Source of the DNA: Anaerolineae bacterium
Lineage (GTDB): Bacteria > Chloroflexota > Anaerolineae > Aggregatilineales > Phototrophicaceae
Reading direction: 5' to 3'
Length of the DNA stretch: 33,663 bases
Assembly: GCA_022843745.1 (NCBI GenBank)
Contig: JALHNB010000069.1
Span: 1 to 33,663 of the forward strand
Under the pieces are notes generated by a model. It was given only the letters and a program-made list of their open reading frames with translations. It had not been told where the DNA came from and did not search any database. Positions within the stretch are counted from its first letter, which is position 1. The number at the start of each line of letters is the position of its first letter. Below, piece by piece: positions 7,941 through 15,136 of the stretch. The position numbers were made by a program, and so were the translations under genes.

Positions 7941-8534
7941 TTATATGTTCTTGTGAAGGACTTCGTAGCGCAGGAGGACGTGGCTGGTGTCTTCCCACTT
8001 GCGGGTGTCGATGAGCCGAAGCGATGCGGGAGTTTTGCCCGCGAAAACCGGGACTCCTTGCCCCAGGACGCGGTTGCCAATCAGCAAATGAATCTCATCA
8101 ACCAGGTCGTGCGCCAGCAGATCGTTCCAGAAGGTTCTGCTGCCGGTGATCAGAATATCTTTGCCCTCCTGATGTTTCAGGTCGGTAATCTGCTGATATG
8201 CGTCCTGCCGCTTGACGATGCGGACACCCTGCCAGTTTCCCGTGAGCGTATCGGAGACGACGATGCCCTTGATGTGCTTGCCCGCCTGCGAGAGATCGCG
8301 CTGCGCATCCGTCCACTCCTCTGAGTCTGGATTCGCGGCAACTTTGGGCCAGAAACCCTGGAACAGCTCGAAGGAAACACGACCCATCAGATGCACGTCG
8401 GCTGCACGCAGCAGTTCGGTATTATAGGAGTCGAAAACGTCACCCATCATTGGGAACATGACCGTAACATCATTCGCTAAACCTGTATGATACCCATCCA
8501 GCGAGATGACGTTGTAGACAATGACTTTCCGCAT
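7941..8534 (-). CDS. Dihydrofolate reductase-like (RibD C-terminal domain) protein
   Basis: This 197-residue single-domain oxidoreductase is of the RibD-C/DHFR-like superfamily. The opening RKVIVYNVISLDGYHTG is typical, as are VHLMGRVSFELFQGFWP, DILITGSRTFWNDLLAHDLVDEIHLL and the NRVLGQGVPVF loop. These proteins bind NADPH, but most are not true dihydrofolate reductases and their substrates are unknown. AGGAGA lies six to seven bases before the ATG at 8534. It is the first gene of a pair with the DinB protein at 7396-7917. A paralogue lies at 29744-30346. Confidence 0.87.
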   Translation of the reverse strand: MRKVIVYNVISLDGYHTGLANDVTVMFPMMGDVFDSYNTELLRAADVHLMGRVSFELFQGFWPKVAANPDSEEWTDAQRDLSQAGKHIKGIVVSDTLTGNWQGVRIVKRQDAYQQITDLKHQEGKDILITGSRTFWNDLLAHDLVDEIHLLIGNRVLGQGVPVFAGKTPASLRLIDTRKWEDTSHVLLRYEVLHKNI

Positions 8535-8700
8535 GACTGTTCTCCTTTGGTGCGTTTGCCAATGGTTTTCGCAAACGTGTGTAAAGCCCAATCATAGGAT
8601 GGCACAGATGTTCTGTTTTGGCAAGAGGGGCATCATTTTTGAAGACGCGCCGATTTTCTCGGTTGAGATGCCGCGTTTTCGCGACGAAGACCGATTCGTC

Positions 8701-8706
8701 TATAAT
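8701..8706 (+). promoter_or_regulatory. Candidate -10 box (TATAAT) of the HEAT-like gene
   Basis: A perfect TATAAT lies 34 bases before the chosen ATG at 8740. There is no clear -35 hexamer. It supports the shorter start, because transcription from here would begin after the upstream in-frame ATGs. Confidence 0.4.
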
Positions 8707-8739
8707 GGCTTGGTGCGGAGATGGAGTGAAAGTGAACCG

Positions 8740-9261
8740 ATGAAGATAGCAAAACTCATAGAGGAATTTCGTCTCAATGTTGCGGAGGAGATGAAGCAAA
8801 AGCCGTATTATGCCGCAACTGCTTTTTTCTCGGAATATCTTGAAAAAGTCTCCACACAGTCGGGAGTCGAACCGGAAATCGCGGAGGCTCTAACTATCAT
8901 GGTTGACAACCCCTGTCATAAGGACAGTACGTTGTGGATATGGGCGGCACAATATCACCCATCGGAGTTGTATTTTCAACCTCTGTATGGTCTTCTCAAA
9001 CAGTATAACAATTGCATCTGGTATGAAGGCATTGTGGATATTTTTCCTGGCAAATGGAAAGCTGAGGCGATCCCTTATCTCGAAGCCGCTATTCACTATG
9101 ATCTAAGTTACGATCCTGGTCAGGCCGCAGCGATCCGAATTCTTGAAGAGTTGGTCGATATTGGGACTCCAGAGGCCATTGAGGTATTGAAAAATTGTCT
9201 GGATTCGCCATCGGAGCGTATTCGAGAATACGCTCAATTATTTTTAGGTGACGACAGATAA
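8740..9261 (+). CDS. HEAT-repeat-like helical protein
   Basis: This 173-residue all-helical protein has a C-terminal third (AAAIRILEELVDIGTPEAIEVLKNCLDSPSERIREYAQLFL) made of one or two HEAT/PBS-type repeats. The rest is likely helical too, but I do not recognise a named family. HEAT repeats form protein-binding scaffolds, so a partner protein is likely but unknown. The frame is open back to 8521. The ATG at 8740 is chosen because a TATAAT box lies at 8701 and the upstream part reads as low-quality protein. It ends 29 bases before the kinase gene. Confidence 0.7.
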   Translation: MKIAKLIEEFRLNVAEEMKQKPYYAATAFFSEYLEKVSTQSGVEPEIAEALTIMVDNPCHKDSTLWIWAAQYHPSELYFQPLYGLLKQYNNCIWYEGIVDIFPGKWKAEAIPYLEAAIHYDLSYDPGQAAAIRILEELVDIGTPEAIEVLKNCLDSPSERIREYAQLFLGDDR

Positions 9262-9290
9262 CTGCTTTAGGCTGATAGGCGAAATTCATC

Positions 9291-10172
9291 ATGACCCTAC
9301 CCGACATTCTCCCCCTCCTACAGCAAACATTCGGCTTTCAGGTCGAGATTCTGAACGCGCAGATCGTGAATCAGCACGACGATTATTGGGTGTTGATCGC
9401 GGAATTGAGCGACCCCGCGCTGACGGTGGTCGTCAAGATCGCCGGGGAGAATGCGCCGCTGGCCCATGATTTTGACCGCACCGCGCTGCTATATCAACTC
9501 GTCGCTGTGCAGACGCGCATTCCGATGCCCGAAATTTTAGCCGTCGGCGTGTTTGATTCGTGGCAATATCTGATTAAAGAACATATCCCCGGCGTGGAGT
9601 GGCGCAGCATTTATCCGCAGCTTGACGCGGCGCAAAAACAGGGCGCGTATCGGCAGATCGGCGCGGCGGTGGCGCAAATCCATGCGATGACGTACCCGGC
9701 GTTTGGCGAAATTGGTGGAGATGAGGCGATAAATTACGTTGAGGCGTTGCAGGAACGCGCGAAAATGTCGATCAAAAATCCGCGCTTGCAGGACATCATG
9801 CTCTCGGTGATTGAGCAGCATGAGGCGCTTTTTCGCGAGGTTCGGGACGCGAGTCTGTGCCACGAGGATTTGCATCACGGGAATATTTTGTTCACTGACG
9901 CGGGTGAATTGGCGACGATTCTCGATTTTGAGAAGGCGTGGGCGGGTCACGCTGAGATTGATCTGGCGCGGATGGAATTCTGGGACGGCATGGTCGGCGA
10001 CGGCTTTTGGGAGGGGTACGGTGGCGTTCCCGATGCGCTTTATGCACAGCGGCGGCCTATTTACCAACTGCTCTGGTGTCTGGAATATGCCGCGCCGACG
10101 GAACGGCATCTGCGCGATACGCGGCGGCTGTGTGAGCAATTAGGGCTTCCGGCGGTAGTGAGTTTTGATTAA
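9291..10172 (+). CDS. Aminoglycoside phosphotransferase (APH)-fold kinase
   Basis: This 293-residue small-molecule kinase has the APH/choline-kinase fold. Brenner's motif is intact as LCHEDLHHGNILF, with catalytic D193 and metal ligand N198. The magnesium aspartate is D212 in TILDFEKAWAGHAEIDLA. The N-lobe has VVVKIAGE for the nucleotide lysine, and PMPEILAVG and YLIKEHIPGVEW for the hinge. The substrate may be an aminoglycoside, an amino sugar or something unrelated. Most chromosomal members of this family are uncharacterised. It lies just behind the HEAT-like gene and may share its promoter. Confidence 0.87.
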   Translation: MTLPDILPLLQQTFGFQVEILNAQIVNQHDDYWVLIAELSDPALTVVVKIAGENAPLAHDFDRTALLYQLVAVQTRIPMPEILAVGVFDSWQYLIKEHIPGVEWRSIYPQLDAAQKQGAYRQIGAAVAQIHAMTYPAFGEIGGDEAINYVEALQERAKMSIKNPRLQDIMLSVIEQHEALFREVRDASLCHEDLHHGNILFTDAGELATILDFEKAWAGHAEIDLARMEFWDGMVGDGFWEGYGGVPDALYAQRRPIYQLLWCLEYAAPTERHLRDTRRLCEQLGLPAVVSFD

Positions 10173-10178
10173 AGATTA

Positions 10179-10222
10179 ACCTCACCCCCCAGCCCCCTCT
10201 CCGAATTCAGCGAGGGGGAGTC
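10179..10222. repeat. Family B dispersed hairpin repeat
   Basis: ACCTCACCCCCCAGCCCCCT runs into CTCCGAATTC and the pairing arm GCGAGGGGGAG. It lies between the convergent kinase and CgeB-like glycosyltransferase genes. Confidence 0.75.
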
Positions 10223-10277
10223 AAAACAGGTTCTCTGTGGCGTGTGTCGAGCTTAAAGTGAACATTCAAGCCGGGTT

Positions 10278-11153
10278 TTAAGCATGTGCAATATCCTCAA
10301 TTTTGAGGTGTTCGCCCACCGTTTCCAGCAGCATGGTTGCGCGGGAGTCCCAGGTGTGCGGGCGTACCCAGCTTTGCGCGGCTTCGATATTGACCAGCGC
10401 GGCGCGGGGCTGCGACAAAATCGCCTGTGCTTCGTCTACAATTGTCGCCGGATCGTAAATCCAGATTCCGCTGGGTTGGAGCATCGAAAAATCGGCGCAG
10501 TTGTCGCTCATGACCACGCAGCCCATTGCAGCCGTTTCAAACACGCGCTGCGCTACATCACCACACGCGCTGACACACAGGCTGATGCGGGCGTTGTGGT
10601 AGGCCGCCACGTATTGATCGTACACCAGACCTGTCCCCGCCAGCACTTTTAACCCGGCTTTACGCAGCGACTCGACTAACTTTTCACGCTGCGGATACAT
10701 CACGCCGATCATGGCGATGTCATATTCACGCGCTGAAAACGGGATGGACGACGGTGTGTGCAGGGTCGGATCGTAGGCGCATGGAAGCCACGCTTCGTCG
10801 CTATAAATGACAGGCTGGGCAGGGCCGTGAGAATGCGCCAGAAAATATTGCGCGATTCCCGGCTGTCGAACATTGCGGACATGGTTGTCTACCGTCCAGA
10901 CGATGGTCGGCACACTCGGATCGGGGTAATGCCACTGGTAGGCGGTGTCCATGAGGATGCACAGGTCGGGAATCCAGCCATCTTCCGGCAGATTTTGCAG
11001 CCAGACATATTTTTCCGGCAGCGCGAGTCCCCAGATGTCGCGCCCGGTTTCCAGGCCGACATGCCGGACATCATGGCCGAGTCGCGTAAAAGCGTCGGCG
11101 GCGTATCGGGCGGAACAGAGGGGGTAATGAATCGCGTGAATCAGTATGCGCAA
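10278..11153 (-). CDS. CgeB-like glycosyltransferase
   Basis: This 291-residue protein resembles the CgeB/Glyco_trans_1_2 group of GT-B enzymes. The first half, with VPTIVWTVDNHVRNVRQ and YFLAHSHGPAQPVIYSDEAWLPCAYDP, is the usual acceptor domain. The second half carries REYDIAMIGVMYPQREKLVESLRKAGL and ARISLCVSACGDVAQRVFETAAMGCVVMSDNC, the nucleotide-sugar binding EExxG-like region (here VFETAAMG). The start is a TTG with AGGAG seven bases upstream. No ATG fits. Two other glycosyltransferases, at 13351 and 20379, share the window but are not adjacent. The sugar and acceptor are unknown. Confidence 0.8.
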   Translation of the reverse strand: MRILIHAIHYPLCSARYAADAFTRLGHDVRHVGLETGRDIWGLALPEKYVWLQNLPEDGWIPDLCILMDTAYQWHYPDPSVPTIVWTVDNHVRNVRQPGIAQYFLAHSHGPAQPVIYSDEAWLPCAYDPTLHTPSSIPFSAREYDIAMIGVMYPQREKLVESLRKAGLKVLAGTGLVYDQYVAAYHNARISLCVSACGDVAQRVFETAAMGCVVMSDNCADFSMLQPSGIWIYDPATIVDEAQAILSQPRAALVNIEAAQSWVRPHTWDSRATMLLETVGEHLKIEDIAHA

Positions 11154-11292
11154 GAAAAGTCTCCTGGAAGTCGATAGCTTGTAGTCGTTAGCTTTTAGCT
11201 TCTCAATTACATTTGTTACATCGTATGACGAAAGGATTTCTAGGAACTAAAGATGATCTGACTTTTCGGTAAGGTAATGGTGTTGGCAGGAA

Positions 11293-11316
11293 GGGCATGG
11301 CACGCCATGCCCCTAC
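11293..11316. repeat. Family A dispersed hairpin repeat
   Basis: GGGCATGGCACGCCATGCCC followed by CTAC. This copy pairs perfectly, with a centre sequence unlike the neighbouring copies. Confidence 0.75.
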
Positions 11317-11323
11317 AAATAGG

Positions 11324-11412
11324 ATGTTGTAGAAGCGCAATTCTATCAAATAAGATGTCGATAGAAGTGCAATTCTATCAGATAGAATGTTGATAGCGGT
11401 GCGATTCTATAC
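11324..11412. repeat. Three-unit palindromic tandem repeat (31-32 bp period)
   Basis: Units start at 11324, 11355 and 11387. Each contains GATAGAA-like and TTCTATC-like arms around a GTGCAA or GCGCAA core, so every unit can fold as a seven-base stem. The unit junctions also pair (TTCTATC A GATAGAA). The third unit runs over the stop codon of the TolB-like gene, which ends at 11407. Confidence 0.65.
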
Positions 11413-12393
11413 GAAACCTGACAGCCGCAAGACCTGCAAGACCTCAAAGGCGACGATGACGACAAAGGGCAGGGCGAGTAGAATTTTCACCCACAGGCGT
11501 TTCTGGCTGAGGATGCGCGGGAGGATCAGCAAAAAGCCGACAACCATCAGCGCAGTGCTGATGACATGCCCACTGAACACGCTCATGCCGCCGATTATTG
11601 GCTCCATGACGACCATACCACAGGCTTTTGTGGTCGAAAACTCGCCAAAGGCGGCGGTGATCATCAACTGGTAGCGATCTCTCGAAGGCGTGTAGGCATC
11701 CCAGGCAAGCGACTGCGGCGCACCCGGATTCAGGCGGATTTCCTGGTTAAGCGGTGAGATCGAGATGGGTGGACTCGTTTCGGCAGCCACGACGATGGCA
11801 ACAGATTCGTTGAGCATGTTTGTGACCTGCGCTATCAAACGCGCATTGGGTTGCACGATGGTTGGCGGGCAGGCGATTTTCAGCGGTGGGTAGATCGTGC
11901 GCAGTTGACGCTGGGCGACATTGTAGACGAGCAGGTCGTTATTCTTATTCACGAACGCGAATTCGGTGCTGTCTGGCGACCAGGCGGGGTCGAGGCCAGG
12001 GGCGATGTCCTGATCGTCCAGCCGGATCGTCGGGCTGACGAGGCTGCCGGAGATCGAAACCGTGTGCGCACCATCGGGCGAAACCAATTGATCGCCGATC
12101 TGCGTCAGAGGCAGCACTTTTGATTCCGCGCTGACCTGCTGGATGTCCGTGCCATGCACATCCATTGAAACGTTCTGCAACTGCGTACTCTGCATCGAAA
12201 TGCTATACAAATCAGCGGAAATTCTGCCTTCGTCCCACGTTGGGCTTCGCAGGACGGTGTAGACCTGCTCGGTGATGATGCCCTCAAAGATCGCCTTCAC
12301 TTCAGAATTCAGCAGAGTCACGGCAAGCAAAATGCCGATGCTGAATACCGCTAAACCGAAAACCGTGACTAACAAAGACCGATTTCGCCGCAT
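11407..12393 (-). CDS. Membrane-anchored TolB-like WD40/PD40 protein
   Basis: This 328-residue protein has an N-terminal membrane helix (LLVTVFGLAVFSIGILLAVTLL, residues 7-28). An extracytoplasmic domain follows, and there are two further hydrophobic segments near the C-terminus (about 270-290 and 300-320). The middle holds PD40-type beta-propeller blades: VSPDGAHTVSISG and AWSPDSTEFAFVNKNNDLLVYNV (about residues 103-160). That is too few blades for a full propeller. A region with GAPQSLAWDAYTPSRDRYQLMITA follows. GGAAGG lies five bases before the ATG. Its function is unknown. Confidence 0.7.
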   Translation of the reverse strand: MRRNRSLLVTVFGLAVFSIGILLAVTLLNSEVKAIFEGIITEQVYTVLRSPTWDEGRISADLYSISMQSTQLQNVSMDVHGTDIQQVSAESKVLPLTQIGDQLVSPDGAHTVSISGSLVSPTIRLDDQDIAPGLDPAWSPDSTEFAFVNKNNDLLVYNVAQRQLRTIYPPLKIACPPTIVQPNARLIAQVTNMLNESVAIVVAAETSPPISISPLNQEIRLNPGAPQSLAWDAYTPSRDRYQLMITAAFGEFSTTKACGMVVMEPIIGGMSVFSGHVISTALMVVGFLLILPRILSQKRLWVKILLALPFVVIVAFEVLQVLRLSGFV

Positions 12394-12498
12394 ATCAACC
12401 TTCCAGCTAAAATATTCCCCATATTATGGAGTAAAATCGCGCACAAACCATGTGTTTAATGGAACGAAATTCCGAACGGCGGTGTACTAATGTGTATA

Positions 12499-12526
12499 TT
12501 GACCGATATAGATTTATCTGTATTCA
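12499..12526 (+). promoter_or_regulatory. Possible promoter of the MsrQ-like gene
   Basis: TTGACC at 12499-12504 and TATTCA at 12521-12526 are spaced by 16 bases and lie 23 bases before the ATG. The match is modest. Confidence 0.25.
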
Positions 12527-12548
12527 TTGACGGCAAGGGCGGTGCGGT

Positions 12549-13193
12549 ATGAACTGGTTGGGAAAAATCTGGCAATGGGCGATTCTGAATATTTTCGTGC
12601 TGGCGGTGATGATTTTTGTCGTGACGCGCGAGCCTGTGGGCTGGAATACGCTTGGCCTGATTGACCCGGTGCTGGAAGCCGGAAAATGGGGGCTGCGATT
12701 CCTGCTCGTGTCGCTGGCGATCACACCGCTGAACCGTTATTTTGGCTGGCGCAGCATTATCCCCCTGCGGAAACCGGCGGGTTTGTGGGCATTTGGTTTC
12801 GGCGCAGTCCATCTTTTTCTCGTTCTCACACATGACGCGCGTCTCGGAATTTACTGGCTGGAATTTCCGCTGCAACCTTTTATTATCATTGGCCTCGTGG
12901 CGCTGGCGATACTGAGTGCAATGGCGATCACGTCCAATCGCTGGGCGATGAAATGGCTCGGCAAGAGCTGGAAACGCCTGCATCGCCTGGTCTATGTCGC
13001 CAGCCTGCTCATCGTGATCCACGCGCTGCTGGCGATCCAGATGAGTAAAAAGATGCTTTTGACAGAAAACGTCGAGATCGAACTGACGATTTATCTCACC
13101 ATTCTGCTGGTACTGCTGATCGCGCGGCTGCCACTGGTGCGCAGCACGGCGATGCGCGTGATCTGGCCGAAACGCCGCTACGGGTTGCCGTGA
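12549..13193 (+). CDS. MsrQ/YedZ-like haem-binding membrane protein
   Basis: This 214-residue integral membrane protein has about six helices and belongs to the ferric-reductase-like domain family. The MsrQ pattern is clear: LRFLLVSLAITPLNRYFGW, then LRKPAGLWAFGFGAVHLFLVL with H88, WKRLHRLVYV with H145 and VIHALLA with H158, the haem-ligand positions. In characterised bacteria MsrQ passes electrons to the periplasmic methionine sulfoxide reductase MsrP. No msrP gene lies within this window, so the partner is elsewhere or different. The ribosome site is weak. The gene is divergent from the TolB-like gene. Confidence 0.85.
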   Translation: MNWLGKIWQWAILNIFVLAVMIFVVTREPVGWNTLGLIDPVLEAGKWGLRFLLVSLAITPLNRYFGWRSIIPLRKPAGLWAFGFGAVHLFLVLTHDARLGIYWLEFPLQPFIIIGLVALAILSAMAITSNRWAMKWLGKSWKRLHRLVYVASLLIVIHALLAIQMSKKMLLTENVEIELTIYLTILLVLLIARLPLVRSTAMRVIWPKRRYGLP

Positions 13194-13211
13194 TAGCCGT
13201 CAGCGACCAGT

Positions 13212-13342
13212 GGGCGCAATAATGCGTTTGAACAAAATAAATCGGTAACGCATTTCGTAGGGGCACGATGCATCGTGCCCTTACAGCCAATGTTGACGAC
13301 ATTACCGAAATAAAAAGTTCAACACTATTATTGCGCCCCTAC
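13212..13342. repeat. Nested family A composite repeat
   Basis: The outer arms GGGCGCAATAATGCG...ATCGGTAA (13212-13248) and TTACCGAAAT...ATTATTGCGCCCCTAC (13302-13342) form a long imperfect inverted repeat. Between them sits a complete second copy, GTAGGGGCACGATGCATCGT (13257 onward, to 13284), with a perfect stem. The structure fills the gap between the convergent MsrQ-like and GT2 genes. Confidence 0.7.
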
Positions 13343-13350
13343 TCATGTCA

Positions 13351-14232
13351 TTACCAATATCGCGCCATGATCGCTGGCGAATCGGGTGTGATGAGGCCGG
13401 AATCGACCCAACGGTGTTTGAACAGGAGCGCGTTGCGAGTGAAATTTTTGCTTCCACCCGTGCTGCCGACGCTGTGAACAAGCGTACAGGCAGGTTCATA
13501 CCAGATTTTGTAGCCCAACTCGCGCACCTTCAGGCATAAATCAGTATCCTCGAAATAGCCATTCGTGTAGTCCATATCAAAGCCGCCGACACGCTCAAAC
13601 AATTTGTGGCGAATGGCGAGTGCTGCTCCTGTTACCCAACTGACTTCCTGCGCCTTTGAGATTTCATGATAATCGCGATTGCGCCACATAAAACACCTGT
13701 GATAGGGGGTTCCACGCGCGTCGAATAACCCGCCTGCCGATTGGATGCGACCATCAGGGAATAACAGCCGTGCGCCGACGATGCCGACGGATGGATCGTC
13801 GAACGCCCGGAGAATGGCCGTATCCCAATTTTCGGACAGGTTGTGGACACCAAAAACGTCTTGATTAACGAACAGCAAAATATCCCCACCTGCGCGTTGG
13901 ACGGCGGCGTTGGCGTTGCCTGCGAATCCGAGGTTGCTCGGGTTGCGCTCGACGCGGGCGAGAGTCGGCGGGATGAGTGGGCGAATGTCGAGGGCAGGGG
14001 AAGCATCGTCCTGGACGAGGAATTCGACCCCTCCCCCGACCCCTCCCCATTTCGCTTCGCTCATAGAGAGGGGAGAAAATGCGTTGGATTGCAGGGTGTG
14101 GAGGGAGTTAAGGCAGGTGAGGAGCGCCGGGAGATCGTTGTAAAACGGGACGATGACGGATAGGGTGGGAGCGCAAACGGATATAGAGTGGTTGGTGGCG
14201 GATAGGGAGGGGGCGTTAGTGGATAGGGACAT
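13351..14232 (-). CDS. Family 2 glycosyltransferase with an in-frame repeat insertion
   Basis: This 293-residue GT-A enzyme is of the rhamnosyltransferase-like GT2 group. LSVIVPFYNDLPALLTCLNS (residues 24-43) opens the nucleotide-binding fold. EFLVQDDAS carries D75 and D76. SNLGFAGNANAAV is the usual NxGfaxaxN motif, LLFVNQDV holds the metal-site aspartate, and VSWVTGAALAIRH and GYFEDTDLCLKVRELGY hold the catalytic ED region. Residues about 51-70 (14023-14082) are encoded by a family B dispersed repeat placed in the loop between the first helix and second strand, and the frame stays open. The start is the ATG at 14232, 11 bases from GGAG. A TTG at 14235 is also possible. Confidence 0.88.
   Translation of the reverse strand: MSLSTNAPSLSATNHSISVCAPTLSVIVPFYNDLPALLTCLNSLHTLQSNAFSPLSMSEAKWGGVGGGVEFLVQDDASPALDIRPLIPPTLARVERNPSNLGFAGNANAAVQRAGGDILLFVNQDVFGVHNLSENWDTAILRAFDDPSVGIVGARLLFPDGRIQSAGGLFDARGTPYHRCFMWRNRDYHEISKAQEVSWVTGAALAIRHKLFERVGGFDMDYTNGYFEDTDLCLKVRELGYKIWYEPACTLVHSVGSTGGSKNFTRNALLFKHRWVDSGLITPDSPAIMARYW
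14023..14082. repeat. Family B repeat inside the GT2 coding sequence
   Basis: Read on the minus strand, CTCCCCTCTCTATGAGC and AAATGGGGAGGGG form the arms and GGGGGAGGGGTCGA the tail. This is almost the same layout and sequence as the intergenic copy at 2-53. It encodes SPLSMSEAKWGGVGGGVE in frame. Confidence 0.85.
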
Positions 14233-14300
14233 CAATCTTAACACTCCGTAATTGTCATTTGGCCTATAATAGAATTTAAATAAACTATTTTGAGGACAAA

Positions 14301-14504
14301 ATGAACGTTAAGCAAACAAAGATTTGTGAAAACTGCCAGGGTAGTGGTGAAGTTCGTTCGTGGATGATCCTGAAAAAAGAATGTCCGACATGCCTGGGGA
14401 TGGGCGTAGTTGTTGTGCCAGAACTCCGGCGCATCAGCTCAACTTTCCGCGCGAAGGCCGCCCCTAAGTCAGTCGAGTCGTCGCGACCCACGCAAAAATC
14501 CTGA
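14301..14504 (+). CDS. Small DnaJ-type CxxCxGxG zinc-binding protein
   Basis: This 67-residue protein has two CxxCxGxG-like knuckles, CENCQGSG (residues 9-16) and CPTCLGMG (about 28-35). Together they would form a single zinc centre like half of the DnaJ cysteine-rich domain. There is no J-domain or substrate domain. A basic tail follows. The ATG at 14301 has GAGGA four bases upstream. Such tiny proteins may assist folding, sense redox or serve as RNA-binding ribbons. None of these can be chosen from sequence. Confidence 0.7.
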   Translation: MNVKQTKICENCQGSGEVRSWMILKKECPTCLGMGVVVVPELRRISSTFRAKAAPKSVESSRPTQKS

Positions 14505-14537
14505 TAATTGAGCAGCCTCATCGTTCGGGGGAAATCT

Positions 14538-14559
14538 GGCGCAAGCCTTGCGCCCCTAC
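14538..14559. repeat. Family A dispersed hairpin repeat
   Basis: GGCGCAAGCCTTGCGCCCCT followed by AC. The same core recurs at 22572 and 32846. Confidence 0.75.
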
Positions 14560-14613
14560 AGATGCGTGACGCTAATCTGGCAATGACAGGGGATAGAGCA
14601 TTATAGAATGAGC

Positions 14614-14931
14614 TTACTTATCTTCTTCAAGTTGGATGCGAACACTTTTGATTCGGGCGCGGCGTTGATCGACGTAAATGCGCGATAGGCGTTTTTCCGG
14701 GGTTCGCGTCTTGCTCTCGACTAGCATCTGAGTTGCCCACTCGTGGATTTCAGCCAGATTTTCATGCACACTGACGCGATAAGCTGGGTCACGGTTGCGC
14801 GAATGCTGCCAGAATACGACGACCCGCGCCTGTAGAATTTCTTCCAGCCGAGGCCGTCCAGCGTAACTGTCCGTTCCCCATGCGCGTTCGTTCAACTCGA
14901 CGAAACCCATAAACGTATCATTTTGCCGCAT
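14614..14931 (-). CDS. Hypothetical protein
   Basis: This 105-residue soluble, charged protein belongs to no family I recognise. It has no cysteine cluster, signal or membrane segment. The first half has VELNERAWGTDSYAGRPRLEEILQARVVVFW. The second half is rich in arginine and ends in an acidic tail (RARIKSVRIQLEEDK), which may suit a nucleic-acid or protein partner. The ribosome site is only a weak AGGCAG. The coding look of the frame (good codon bias, no better frame) is the main evidence. Confidence 0.55.
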   Translation of the reverse strand: MRQNDTFMGFVELNERAWGTDSYAGRPRLEEILQARVVVFWQHSRNRDPAYRVSVHENLAEIHEWATQMLVESKTRTPEKRLSRIYVDQRRARIKSVRIQLEEDK

Positions 14932-14989
14932 TGATTCTGCCTGTTAGTCATTCGGACTCATATTTATATCAACAATTATATACTGGTTA

Positions 14990-15124
14990 TCAACTGCGGG
15001 CATAATTGCGGCGATAGGTGGGGGAATTTGGATCGCCGAAGCGTCTAAAATCCTGGTGATTGAGGTCGGGAGTCCAGTGTGTGCCGTCGGAGAAGATCGC
15101 GGTTTCCTTAATGATTCGGCTCAT
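14990..15124 (-). CDS. Small protein encoded behind CorA
   Basis: This 44-residue frame (MSRIIKETAIFSDGTHWTPD...) starts 12 bases after the CorA stop on the same strand and ends at 14990. It has no clear ribosome site of its own, so translation would rely on coupling to CorA. Its composition is that of an ordinary soluble protein (FRRFGDPNSPTYRRNYARS) and it has no membrane helix. I recognise no family. It may be real or chance. Confidence 0.4.
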   Translation of the reverse strand: MSRIIKETAIFSDGTHWTPDLNHQDFRRFGDPNSPTYRRNYARS

Positions 15125-15136
15125 TGCACATCAGCA

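Noticed and set aside
8740-10172. Toxin-antitoxin reading of the HEAT-like and kinase gene pair
   Set aside because: Neither protein has toxin or antitoxin features, and the kinase is a complete APH-fold enzyme rather than a HipA-type protein.
11324-11412. CRISPR-like tandem repeats
   Set aside because: The units are contiguous with no unique spacers, differ from each other, and there are no cas genes.
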